A stretch of DNA of 64,000 nucleotides. It comes from CAWCUK01 sp963798775 (GTDB taxonomy: Bacteria > Bacteroidota > Ignavibacteria > Ignavibacteriales > Ignavibacteriaceae). The notes below the pieces were generated by a model. The model did not search any database. It saw nothing but the letters and a program-made list of their open reading frames with translations, and was not told where the DNA came from. This document shows, piece by piece, positions 16,478-25,066 of the stretch; position 1 is the first letter of the stretch, and each line of letters begins with the position of its first letter. A program made the position numbers and the translations under genes. The stretch covers positions 310,001 to 374,000 of the forward strand of contig CAWCUK010000001.1 of assembly GCA_963798775.1 (NCBI GenBank). Direction: 5' to 3'.

Positions 16478-17728
16478 TTATAATTCATCAAAAAATTGTT
16501 GAAACTTTTTTAATAAATCTGAAATCTTTTTTGGGTTTTTATGTTTCTTCTGTTTTACAATTGTTTGGTATTCGCTTGATTTCCCGCCGGGAACTCCTCT
16601 AATTAGTCCGGCTACAGTTGCAAATTCAGGACTTTCAATTTCATTTGAAAGTCCCGCTCCTAATTCCTGCGGAACACCAATTCTAGTTGGAAGTCCAAAA
16701 ACTTCCTCCGCTAGTTCCGTGCAGCCTTTTAACAGTGAACCGCCGCCGGTTAATACAATACCAGCTTTTATTTTATTTTTAAAGCCGGCACTTCTTAATT
16801 CATTATCAATCAAACTGAAAAGCTCACGCATTCTTAAACTAACTATTTGTGTCAATAAACTAATAGGTATTTTAGCATTTCCTCTGGCACCTACGCCTCT
16901 AATTAAAATATCTTCATCTTTTATAATTGCGCCTTCGGTTGCGTAGCCATATTCTTTTTTAAGTTTTTCTGCTTCCTCGGTTATTACACCTAAAGATTCG
17001 CGTATATCATTAGTTACTTGGTTGCCCGCAACTCCGATTACTTTAGTATGCTTAATAGATCGATTATGAAAAATGGCAATATCAGTTGTACCGCCGCCTA
17101 TATCTATTAAAACAACTCCTAAATCTTTTTCACTGTCTTCTAAAACCGAAGAACTGGAAGCAATTGGCTGCAGAATATAATCTTGCACTTGAAGTCCGGC
17201 ACGCTCAACGGATTTCTTAATATTTTGAATTGCCGGAATGGAAGCTAAAACGATATGATTTGAAGCTTCTAATCTTGCTCCGGACATACCGATCGGACTT
17301 TCAATACCGCCTTGATGATCAATAGAATATTCTTCAGGAATGATGTGAAGAATTTGGCGGTCCGATGGAATTCTTATTGTTCTTACATCAGCTTCAAGAC
17401 GATCAAGATCTGCTTTTGTAATTTCTCTATCTTCTCCATTTATAGTAACATAATTTCTATGTCTAATACTGGTTATATGTTCGCCCGCAACGCCAACATT
17501 AACGGCATGAATAGGGATTCCCGCTCTATTTGAAGCGATTGCAACCGCTTCTTTAATTGCTTCGGCGGTTTTACCAATATTAGCAACAAGTCCCTTATGC
17601 AGGCCTTCAGAAGGAGCAACGCCAAAACCTAAAACATCAATTCTATTTTCCTCTTCATTTTTTTCCGCAATTACGGCGCAGACTTTAGTTGTTCCTAAAT
17701 CTAAACCAGCTATGTAATGTTTTTTCAT
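16478..17728 (-). CDS. ftsA: Cell division protein FtsA
   Basis: Actin-like ATPase that ties FtsZ filaments to the membrane. The 416 residues include the opening AGLDLGTTKVCAVIAEKNEE, the SHS2/1C subdomain, VVLIDIGGGTTDIAIFHN (phosphate 2 motif) and GIVLTGGGSLLKG (adenosine motif). A short amphipathic C-terminal helix (DLLKKFQQFFDEL) fits the membrane-targeting sequence. The ATG overlaps the ftsQ stop by four bases (ATGA), so the two are probably translationally coupled. Confidence 0.97.
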   Translation of the reverse strand: MKKHYIAGLDLGTTKVCAVIAEKNEEENRIDVLGFGVAPSEGLHKGLVANIGKTAEAIKEAVAIASNRAGIPIHAVNVGVAGEHITSIRHRNYVTINGEDREITKADLDRLEADVRTIRIPSDRQILHIIPEEYSIDHQGGIESPIGMSGARLEASNHIVLASIPAIQNIKKSVERAGLQVQDYILQPIASSSSVLEDSEKDLGVVLIDIGGGTTDIAIFHNRSIKHTKVIGVAGNQVTNDIRESLGVITEEAEKLKKEYGYATEGAIIKDEDILIRGVGARGNAKIPISLLTQIVSLRMRELFSLIDNELRSAGFKNKIKAGIVLTGGGSLLKGCTELAEEVFGLPTRIGVPQELGAGLSNEIESPEFATVAGLIRGVPGGKSSEYQTIVKQKKHKNPKKISDLLKKFQQFFDEL

Positions 17729-18381
17729 TCAGATAAACCTATTTTTTCAGATGAACCGACATAAATCTCATTTGCAAATCTGAGATCAATGTAATCACTT
17801 TCTTCCATCAAACTTTTTCCGCCGATGCTGCCTTTAGAAACAAGTTCAAAATAAACCATTTTTTTTGCTTCTTCTCCTTTACCGAATATTACCGGTGGTT
17901 TCATTCCGGAGAATGTTAAAATAATATCTCCGCCGTTTCTTAAATTAACTTCCGAAAGCTTTTTAAATATTTCTTTATTAGTAAGTTTGGCCGCATCAAT
18001 AATTTTAAATGCGTTTGTTATACTGTTATTATTAACCTTGGTTTGCGGTTTAATTTTATTTACCTCTTCCGGATTACTGATTATCGGTAAATCAATAAAT
18101 CTGGTATTTGGAAGCAACGGTAGAACAAAAAAATTATCGGTAATAAATAACGGTTCTGTACCGGTTAGTAAAACCGCTTTTATTTTTTTTTCTTTTAAAA
18201 CAACATTTATTTTGTTTTCACCGTTATACTCTACATCAACTTGATCTGTATAAGGATGTTTTTCAAGACGATCTTTAACAACAGGAAGAGTAATAGATTT
18301 TATTTCAGATGCATTATCTAATCTGGCAAATGCAAGATAATCTTTGGCGGAAAGCAAATTATTTCCTGTTAACTCGATCAT
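17725..18381 (-). CDS. ftsQ: FtsQ, POTRA and C-terminal part (appears split from its membrane anchor)
   Basis: FtsQ is a bitopic division protein linking the early ring to FtsL/FtsB. This frame encodes a POTRA-like start (MIELTGNNLLSAKDYLAFARL, in two halves: MIELTGNN then LLSAKDYLAF), the DQVDVEYNGENKINVVLKEK strand and a C-terminal beta domain ending in ANEIYVGSSEKIG. The ATG at 18381 has AAGGAG eight bases upstream. It has no membrane segment, which is abnormal. In-frame sequence upstream of the ATG (KGEIK) continues the POTRA strand, and a membrane segment lies just upstream in another frame, so a one-base frameshift is the likely explanation. Position between murC and ftsA fits ftsQ. Confidence 0.85.
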   Translation of the reverse strand: MIELTGNNLLSAKDYLAFARLDNASEIKSITLPVVKDRLEKHPYTDQVDVEYNGENKINVVLKEKKIKAVLLTGTEPLFITDNFFVLPLLPNTRFIDLPIISNPEEVNKIKPQTKVNNNSITNAFKIIDAAKLTNKEIFKKLSEVNLRNGGDIILTFSGMKPPVIFGKGEEAKKMVYFELVSKGSIGGKSLMEESDYIDLRFANEIYVGSSEKIGLSE

Positions 18382-18397
18382 CTTTATTTCTCCTTTA

Positions 18398-18496
18398 TTA
18401 GTTTTTTTTGTTATAAAAAAAATCAAATAAAGCAGGCCCGAAAATTAATACAACAAAAAGTAATGTTCCTAATATTTTACTCTTAGTATCCTGCAT
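18398..18496 (-). CDS. 32-residue membrane-segment ORF, probable detached N-terminus of FtsQ
   Basis: Starting four bases after the murC stop, this ORF encodes a short charged head (MQDTKSK), one hydrophobic segment (ILGTLLFVVLIFGPALFDFF) and a YNKKN tail, then stops. That is exactly the N-terminus the following FtsQ frame lacks. The two frames differ by +1 and the overlap contains two 8-base homopolymers (T8 and A8 on the coding strand, at 18415-18422 and 18402-18409). Removing one base from either gives a single normal FtsQ of about 260 residues. An alternative is a true small membrane protein; I consider that less likely. Confidence 0.6.
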   Translation of the reverse strand: MQDTKSKILGTLLFVVLIFGPALFDFFYNKKN

Positions 18497-18499
18497 CTT

Positions 18500-19873
18500 T
18501 TAAGATTTTTTAATCATATCGACAAACTTTTCGCCGTACTTCCAAATATCGCCCGCACCCATGGTTATAATTATATCGCCGTCTTTCTTTATCTCATTTA
18601 ATTTTGCCGGAACTTCATTCTTATCTTTTATATAAATAACATTTTTATGCCCGAATTTTTTTGCCGCATTTGCAATTAACTCTCCGGTTACACCTTCAAT
18701 CGGAGTTTCTCTTGCGGGATAAATATCGGTACAAATAAAAACATCGGAATTTAAAAACGACCTCCCGAATTCCTGATAAAAATCTCTGGTTCTTGTATAA
18801 AGATGGGGCTGAAAAACCGCTATCAATCTTCTGTCCCAGCCGCTTCTTATTCCACTGAGAGTAGCAGTAGTTTCTGTAGGATGATGTGCGTAATCATCAA
18901 TTACAAGAACCGCCTCATCATATTTTACTTCAAATCTTCTGTAAACGCCCGTAAATGATTCTAAAGCTTTTTTTATTATTTGAAAATCAATTCCAAGTTC
19001 TTTCGCGATACAAACCGCGACTAATGAATTTTTCACATTATGAATACCGGGAATTTTTAGATTTATTCTTCCGAGTTCTTCACCCAAATATTTTACTGTA
19101 TAAGCACTTGAAAATTCATTATGAGTAATATCTACGGCTCTAATATCGGCATGAGTTGTTAATCCGTAAGTTAAAATCTTTTTGTTAATCTGCGGAATAA
19201 TATCCTGCAGTGCCGGTTCATCTAAACAAAGCAGAACAAATCCATAAAAAGGAACTTTATTCGCGAATTCTACAAATGCGGCTTTTATATCGTCAAGATC
19301 TTTATAAGTATCAAGATGTTCACTTTCAAGAGTTGTTAATGCCGCAATTGTCGGCGTTAATTTTAAGAAGGTTCTGTCAAATTCATCAGCTTCAACTACA
19401 ATAAATTCACCTTCGCCTAAACGCGCGTTCGTTCCGCCAAGTCCGCTAAGTTTACCTCCGACTATAATTGTTGGATCAATTTCTCCTTCGGTTAAAGTTA
19501 AGCCGACCATCGATGTTGTGGTTGTTTTGCCATGAGTTCCCGCAATTCCGATTCCGTATTTCATGCGCATGCATTCGGCCAGCATTTCAGATCGTTTTAT
19601 TATTGGTATTTTTCTTTCTACCGCGGCTTTTACTTCCGGATTATCAGTTAGTACTGCCGAAGAATAAACAAGAACATCAGCGTCTTTTAAATTTTCCGGG
19701 GAATGTCCCTCGTAAATAGTAATTCCTAAATCTCTTAATCTATTTGTAATATCGGTTAAGGATTTATCGGATCCGGATATTTCAAATCCTTGGCTAAGCA
19801 AAATTTCGGCTATTCCGCTCATACCTATACCGCCGATTCCGACAAAATGTACTTTTTTTATATTTTTAAACAT
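18500..19873 (-). CDS. murC: UDP-N-acetylmuramate--L-alanine ligase
   Basis: Adds L-alanine to UDP-MurNAc, the first peptide step of peptidoglycan precursor synthesis in the cytoplasm. The 457-residue Mur ligase has the N-terminal dinucleotide-like loop HFVGIGGIGMSGIAEIL, the ATP-binding loop GIAGTHGKTTTTSMVG, VVEADEFDRTFLKL, and the C-terminal DDYAHHPTE and FQPHLYTRTRDF motifs typical of MurC. The ATG follows directly on the stop of the PH-like gene, and ftsQ's anchor ORF begins four bases after its stop. Confidence 0.97.
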   Translation of the reverse strand: MFKNIKKVHFVGIGGIGMSGIAEILLSQGFEISGSDKSLTDITNRLRDLGITIYEGHSPENLKDADVLVYSSAVLTDNPEVKAAVERKIPIIKRSEMLAECMRMKYGIGIAGTHGKTTTTSMVGLTLTEGEIDPTIIVGGKLSGLGGTNARLGEGEFIVVEADEFDRTFLKLTPTIAALTTLESEHLDTYKDLDDIKAAFVEFANKVPFYGFVLLCLDEPALQDIIPQINKKILTYGLTTHADIRAVDITHNEFSSAYTVKYLGEELGRINLKIPGIHNVKNSLVAVCIAKELGIDFQIIKKALESFTGVYRRFEVKYDEAVLVIDDYAHHPTETTATLSGIRSGWDRRLIAVFQPHLYTRTRDFYQEFGRSFLNSDVFICTDIYPARETPIEGVTGELIANAAKKFGHKNVIYIKDKNEVPAKLNEIKKDGDIIITMGAGDIWKYGEKFVDMIKKS

Positions 19874-20353
19874 TTACCGCATTTCCATTCTATTTTTAAT
19901 ATCCAGAAATTTTTGTATCAATTTCTTTTCATTTTCATAATCATAAGGACGAATAATAACAGACCTTCTTCTATTTTTAAGTTTTATTCTAATTAATCTA
20001 AAAGCATTATTTTTAATTCTTCGTCTTTCTCTTGATAACCGGATATTTTGAATATCATCTATATTAAATAGACGAGTTTTTGACCTGCTGCTGAATACTA
20101 TTTTGTTCTCAGTTATTTCTAGATGTTTGTTATTATAAAGATTATATAGAAGACTTATAATTGAAACTAAAACAATAATTCCGAAAAAATATATAATCGG
20201 GTCATTAGTAATTAAGGTAAAAGATTCTTCAACAAATTCGCCTCTGATTATTACATAAATAATAAATACAACAAAATATATTATTGTCGATTGATAATAG
20301 AACGACATGTTATATTTAAATGTATCCGGTTTATGTGTATTAATTTCTGTCAT
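19874..20353 (-). CDS. PH-like membrane protein inserted between murG and murC
   Basis: A 159-residue protein with two adjacent hydrophobic segments (about residues 20-38 and 52-70) followed by a basic beta-rich domain (KHLEITENKIVFSSRSKTRL, then an Arg-rich stretch RERRRIKNNAFRLIRIKL). That layout resembles bacterial PH (DUF304-like) membrane proteins, but the match is by architecture only. It overlaps murG by four bases and abuts murC, so it is translated as part of the dcw operon. A role in envelope assembly or division is suggested by position alone. Confidence 0.7.
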   Translation of the reverse strand: MTEINTHKPDTFKYNMSFYYQSTIIYFVVFIIYVIIRGEFVEESFTLITNDPIIYFFGIIVLVSIISLLYNLYNNKHLEITENKIVFSSRSKTRLFNIDDIQNIRLSRERRRIKNNAFRLIRIKLKNRRRSVIIRPYDYENEKKLIQKFLDIKNRMEMR

Positions 20354-21453
20354 ATTGTTTTCGCATAGCTAATTGCTTTTTCAGCTATAATATTTGATGC
20401 TTCCGGTTTTCCTAACTGCATCGCGTTTATTTTTAATTCATTCAGCTTAAGTTCATTCGATAAAAGATTTTTAACAGTTGGAAATAATTCGGCACTTATA
20501 TTTTTATCTTCTGCTAAGACTGCAGCATTTTTATCGGCCAATGATTTTGCATTAAAATACTGATGATTTCCCGCAACATTAGGAGAGGGAACTAAGATAG
20601 CAGCAATTCCCAACACTGTTAGTTCTGCAATTGTAGTGGCTCCGGCTCTGGCTATTAAAATATCGCAAGCCGCGTATGCGCTATTCATATCTTCAATAAA
20701 AGGAAGAACTTTTACATTAGCTGTTTTTAAATTTTTATACGACTCAAAATAATTTGCGCCGGTTTGCCAAATTACTTGAACTGATTCTTCTTCTAAAATT
20801 TTTATGTTTGCAGCAACAGCTTTATTTATTGATGCCGCGCCTAAACTGCCGCCTAAAACCAAAACCGTTTTTTTGTCAGCAGAAAGTTGAAAATTCTTTA
20901 ATGCTTCTTCTTTAGTTATTCCGGCAGATTTTTGGCGAACGGGATTACCGGTAAAATGAACTTTATTTTTATCCCTAAAATATTTTTTAGAATCTTCAAA
21001 ACTTACATGAATCTCTTCGGCTCTCTTTTCTAATAAACGAGTTGTAATTCCCGGAAAACTATTTTGTTCTAAAAGAATAACCTTTGCTCCCATAACCGAA
21101 GCACCGAATATTGCGGGCCCGGAAACATATCCTCCTGATCCTATGGCTACTGACGGATTAAATTTCATATTTATTATAAGCGACTGCATAATAGAGACAA
21201 TAAGTTTTATGGGAAATAATAAATTTTCTAAAGTAAATTTTCTGGAAAAACCTTTTATCCAAATCGAACTAAATTTATATCCTAATTTAGGGATAACTCT
21301 TCCTTCAATTTTAGATTTAGTTCCAATGAATAAAATTTCGGCTTCCGGTAATTTTTCTTTTATTTTATTTGCTACTGCAACCGCGGGAAATAAATGACCG
21401 CCGGTACCTCCGCCTGCAAAAACAAACTTCATTTTTTTTTCTCTGCTCATCAT
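20350..21453 (-). CDS. murG: MurG, lipid II synthase
   Basis: Transfers GlcNAc from UDP-GlcNAc to lipid I on the inner face of the membrane, giving lipid II. The 367-residue GT-B enzyme has the N-terminal FVFAGGGTGGHLFPAVAVA loop, IGSGGYVSGPA, VLVLGGSLGAASINKAV and the C-terminal donor-binding region ILIARAGATTIAELTVLG and LVPSPNVAGNHQYFNAKSL. The first ATG overlaps the ftsW stop by four bases; an ATG seven codons in, next to the conserved start, is an alternative. Confidence 0.97.
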   Translation of the reverse strand: MMSREKKMKFVFAGGGTGGHLFPAVAVANKIKEKLPEAEILFIGTKSKIEGRVIPKLGYKFSSIWIKGFSRKFTLENLLFPIKLIVSIMQSLIINMKFNPSVAIGSGGYVSGPAIFGASVMGAKVILLEQNSFPGITTRLLEKRAEEIHVSFEDSKKYFRDKNKVHFTGNPVRQKSAGITKEEALKNFQLSADKKTVLVLGGSLGAASINKAVAANIKILEEESVQVIWQTGANYFESYKNLKTANVKVLPFIEDMNSAYAACDILIARAGATTIAELTVLGIAAILVPSPNVAGNHQYFNAKSLADKNAAVLAEDKNISAELFPTVKNLLSNELKLNELKINAMQLGKPEASNIIAEKAISYAKTI

Positions 21454-22598
21454 AAACCTTTTATAGAATTATTTATGATGGATTCTTTAACCGGATTATC
21501 TTTAATAATATTATCGCCTTCTGTATTCGAAAGAGCAATATTTACAAGTATTCCGATTGATATTCCTAAAAAGAATAAAGAAGTTCCGCCATAGCTGATA
21601 AAAGGCAAAGGCAACCCAGTTGTAGGAATTAAACCTGTTGCAACAGCAACATTTATAAAAGCATAAATTGTAATAGAAATTGTAATACCAAAAGCTAAAA
21701 GCTGCCCGAATTTATCTTTTGCTTTTTTCGCTATTAATATTCCCATGATAAAAATTAGTAAAAATCCTAAAAGAACAATTACTGAACCGATAAAACCCAT
21801 TTCTTCACCAAGAATAGCAAAAATAAAATCCCCATATGCTTCCGGGAGAAATAAATTAGCTTGTTTACTATGTCCTAATCCGACACCCCAAATTCCTCCG
21901 CTGCCTAGCCCTAATAATGCTTGCTTAACTTGTAAATTTATGTCTCCCCCGTTCTGAATACTATTTATAAAAGTCATAATTCTACTGCGGGAGTGGGAGA
22001 ACATCATAGCCACAATTCCTACACCCATTAAAGAAAAAAAAGCGGAGCCGGCAATGTGTTTAATTCTTGCACCGCCTATAAACATCAAAAGAAGGGAAAT
22101 AAAAATTAAAAGTATTCCATTGCTTACGTTCGGTTGAATAAAAATTAAACCTGAAATTAAAATCACCCAAAAGAACAAATACAAAAATCCTTTTTTAAAA
22201 TTTTCTATATCAAGTCCTTTTCGTTCAATCATAGCGGCTAGATGAATAATTAAAAAAAGTTTAGCCGCGTCTGCAGGCTGAAAATTTACGATACCCAAAT
22301 TGAGCCATCTTCCGGCGCCTTTATAATCGGGCGCGAAAATAAGTGTAATAATCAAAATAATTGTTATTGAAATAATCATTGATTTGCTGAGATTCTTATA
22401 AGCCTTATAAGGAATAACGCAAAATAATATCATTACAAAAATTCCGAGGACTACTCTGAAAACATGAGAATTAAATAAATGAAATAAGCTGTCAAACTTG
22501 AAAACACTGTATGTACTGCTTGCACTCATTACAATCACCAAGCCTAAAAGCATTAGGGCGAATGAATCAAAAAATATTATGAGTGCTAATTTTTTCAT
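21450..22598 (-). CDS. ftsW: FtsW, septal peptidoglycan glycosyltransferase (SEDS family)
   Basis: Polytopic SEDS protein that polymerises lipid II at the septum together with its partner FtsI, encoded upstream. About ten membrane segments are visible over 382 residues. The SEDS hallmarks are GAGRWLNLGIVNFQPADAAK (with the Lys-Leu helix), VKQALLGLGSGGIWGVGLGH, FLPEAYGDFIFAILGEEMGF, and PTTGLPLPFISYGGTSLFF near the C-terminus. The MSASSTYS near the N-terminus also matches. It is four bases downstream of murD and overlaps murG. Confidence 0.96.
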   Translation of the reverse strand: MKKLALIIFFDSFALMLLGLVIVMSASSTYSVFKFDSLFHLFNSHVFRVVLGIFVMILFCVIPYKAYKNLSKSMIISITIILIITLIFAPDYKGAGRWLNLGIVNFQPADAAKLFLIIHLAAMIERKGLDIENFKKGFLYLFFWVILISGLIFIQPNVSNGILLIFISLLLMFIGGARIKHIAGSAFFSLMGVGIVAMMFSHSRSRIMTFINSIQNGGDINLQVKQALLGLGSGGIWGVGLGHSKQANLFLPEAYGDFIFAILGEEMGFIGSVIVLLGFLLIFIMGILIAKKAKDKFGQLLAFGITISITIYAFINVAVATGLIPTTGLPLPFISYGGTSLFFLGISIGILVNIALSNTEGDNIIKDNPVKESIINNSIKGL

Positions 22599-22601
22599 CT
22601 T

Positions 22602-23948
22602 TTAAAGTTTGTTTACAACTTCTTTAAAAATTTTCCCTCTATGTTCATAACTATCAAACATATCAAAGCTTGCGCAGGCCGGAGAAAGAAGGACAATATC
22701 ATTTTCTCTAGATTCATTATTAGCTGCTGTTACCGCGGCTTCTAATGTACCTTTTACTTCTACTTTTACCATTGAATGGAAGAAATTAAAAACTATTTCC
22801 GCCGATGAACCTATTGCGTAAATCTTCTTTACTTTATCTTTTACAAGATCTTTAATTTTATTGTAATCGTTCCCTTTATCCTGTCCGCCTAAAATTAAAA
22901 ATATAGGATTATCATAACTACGGAGCGCATACCAGACGGAATCTATATTTGTAGCTTTTGAATCATTAATATATTTAACACCTTCAATCTCTCGAACAAA
23001 TTCCAACCGATGCTCAACACCTTTAAATGATTTTAAACCTTCTTTTATTTTTTCATCATCAAAACCAAAAATTTTTGCGGTACAAATCGCGGCCATCGCA
23101 TTTGCAATATTATGTTCGCCTTTAATCAATAATTCTTCTGCTGGGAAAATAAATCGAAGTTCACCTTCTTCATTATATATTATATTGCCGTTCATTAAAT
23201 AACAGCCGTCTAATTGTTCATCTTTCAATGAGAAATAAAAAGTTTTGCTTTTTCTGGAGGAAACCGCATTCATTAAAGTTTCATCATCTTTATTTAAGAT
23301 TAAAAAATCTTCTCTATTTTGATTTTTATAAATACTTAACTTTGATTGTGTATATTTTTCAAAACTATTTTCGTATCTATTAAGATGATCAGGAGTAATA
23401 TTCAAAATTATTGCTGCATCGGGACGAAAATTATCAATAAGATCTAATTGAAAACTTGATATTTCCAGAACGACAAAATCATCTTCCTTAACTTCTAAGG
23501 CTATTTCAGAAAATGCTACACCAATATTTCCCGCGACATAAGTCTTATTTCCGCAAATATTGAATAAATGTCCAATTAAACTTGTTGTGGTTGTTTTTCC
23601 GTTTGTCCCGGTTATACCTATTACTTTTCCTTTACAAAATTGATAAGCCAACTCAATTTCACTTATTATTTTTATATTCTTTTGCTTAGCATTTTTAAGT
23701 ATTTGCGCATCGGAAGGAACGCCCGGACTAACAACCATTAAATCGCATTCAAAAACTTTTTCTGTATGCTCACCTACTTCAAAATCAATATTTAATTCTT
23801 TTAAATATTCTACTGACTGTGCTGTTTTAGAATTATTATTAGTATCGCTGACAAATGGAATACCGCCTTGAGCTTTAATTAATTTAGCGGCACCTACTCC
23901 GCTTCTTAAAGCTCCTATCACAGTTATTTTCTTATCATTAATATTCAT
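22602..23948 (-). CDS. murD: UDP-N-acetylmuramoylalanine--D-glutamate ligase
   Basis: Adds D-glutamate to UDP-MurNAc-L-Ala. The 448-residue Mur ligase starts with a Rossmann-like domain (KITVIGALRSGVGAAKLI). It has the ATP loop VIGITGTNGKTTTTSLIG, the LEISSFQLDLIDNFRPDAAI block and the C-terminal NDSKATNIDSVWYALRS and LILGGQDKGNDY segments that separate MurD from other Mur ligases. Three bases separate it from mraY, in line with one operon. Confidence 0.97.
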   Translation of the reverse strand: MNINDKKITVIGALRSGVGAAKLIKAQGGIPFVSDTNNNSKTAQSVEYLKELNIDFEVGEHTEKVFECDLMVVSPGVPSDAQILKNAKQKNIKIISEIELAYQFCKGKVIGITGTNGKTTTTSLIGHLFNICGNKTYVAGNIGVAFSEIALEVKEDDFVVLEISSFQLDLIDNFRPDAAIILNITPDHLNRYENSFEKYTQSKLSIYKNQNREDFLILNKDDETLMNAVSSRKSKTFYFSLKDEQLDGCYLMNGNIIYNEEGELRFIFPAEELLIKGEHNIANAMAAICTAKIFGFDDEKIKEGLKSFKGVEHRLEFVREIEGVKYINDSKATNIDSVWYALRSYDNPIFLILGGQDKGNDYNKIKDLVKDKVKKIYAIGSSAEIVFNFFHSMVKVEVKGTLEAAVTAANNESRENDIVLLSPACASFDMFDSYEHRGKIFKEVVNKL

Positions 23949-23951
23949 TCT

Positions 23952-25061
23952 TTATCTTATTTTAAATGAAATTAAACTTACAATTGCCAGTATAATTGCT
24001 ATAATATAAAATCTGATAACAATTTTAGGTTCCGGCCAGCCTACCATTTCAAAATGATGATGAATAGGCGCCATCTTAAATATTCTTCTGCCTTCACCGA
24101 ATTTTTTCTTGCTGTACTTAAAGTAAACTCTCTGAATAATTACGGAAATTGTTTCCATAAAAAATATTCCGCCGAGAATGGGAATAAATAATTCTTTTTT
24201 GATAAGAACTGCTAAAATACCGAAAGCACCTCCCAGCGCTAATGAACCAGTATCACCCATAAAAACTTGTGCCGGATAAGAATTGAACCAAAGAAACCCC
24301 AGCGAAGCTCCTATAAGAGCAGAAACAAAAACAGTTAACTCACCGGAGCCGGGCAAATAAATAATTTTCAAATAATTTGAAAAGATTGCGTTTCCCGTTA
24401 CATAACTTAATATTGCCAATGCAATCATTACAATGGTAATAACTCCTATTGCCAAACCGTCAAGTCCATCGGTTAAATTAACGGCATTTGAAGTTGCTGT
24501 TACTATAAAAACAACTGCCGGAATATATAAGTATGAAAGATCGAGATTTACATTTTTTAAAAATGGAACAGTAGTTAAAGTATTAAATCCTCCGAATTGA
24601 GGAGAAAAATAAACTACAGCACCAACTATTAAACCTATTAAAACTTGTCCAAGCAATTTATAACGTGCGATTAAGCCATTAGGTAATTTTTTAACTACTT
24701 TTAAATAATCATCAAGAAAACCTACGGCGCTTAACCAAATTGTACCGGCTAGAATTAAAACTATATAAATACTTTTTATATCCGCCCAAAGAATAACCGG
24801 AACAACAACCGAAAGAATAATTATTATTCCGCCCATTGTAGGCGTTCCGGCTTTTGACCAGTGAAATTTTGGCCCGTCTGCCTTTTTAGCTTCACCTATT
24901 TGTTTCTTTTGTAAATATTTAATAATCTTCGGGCCGAGATATAAAGAAAGAAAAAGTCCCGTAATCGCGGCAATAGCCGATCTAAAGGTTAAAAACCTAA
25001 AAATATCAAATCCCGGCGGATTGAAAGTTTTATTAATATATTCAAATAAATAGTACAGCAT
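23952..25061 (-). CDS. mraY: Phospho-N-acetylmuramoyl-pentapeptide transferase MraY
   Basis: Integral membrane enzyme that links the UDP-MurNAc-pentapeptide to undecaprenyl phosphate, making lipid I. The 369 residues show ten membrane segments and the signature loops GTPTMGGIIIILSVV, WLSAVGFLDDYLKVV (the DD metal site), NAVNLTDGLDGLAIG, YPAQVFMGDTGSLALGG and MAPIHHHFEMVGWPEPKIV (the HHH motif). It lies five bases after murF. Confidence 0.98.
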   Translation of the reverse strand: MLYYLFEYINKTFNPPGFDIFRFLTFRSAIAAITGLFLSLYLGPKIIKYLQKKQIGEAKKADGPKFHWSKAGTPTMGGIIIILSVVVPVILWADIKSIYIVLILAGTIWLSAVGFLDDYLKVVKKLPNGLIARYKLLGQVLIGLIVGAVVYFSPQFGGFNTLTTVPFLKNVNLDLSYLYIPAVVFIVTATSNAVNLTDGLDGLAIGVITIVMIALAILSYVTGNAIFSNYLKIIYLPGSGELTVFVSALIGASLGFLWFNSYPAQVFMGDTGSLALGGAFGILAVLIKKELFIPILGGIFFMETISVIIQRVYFKYSKKKFGEGRRIFKMAPIHHHFEMVGWPEPKIVIRFYIIAIILAIVSLISFKIR

Positions 25062-25066
25062 TACAA

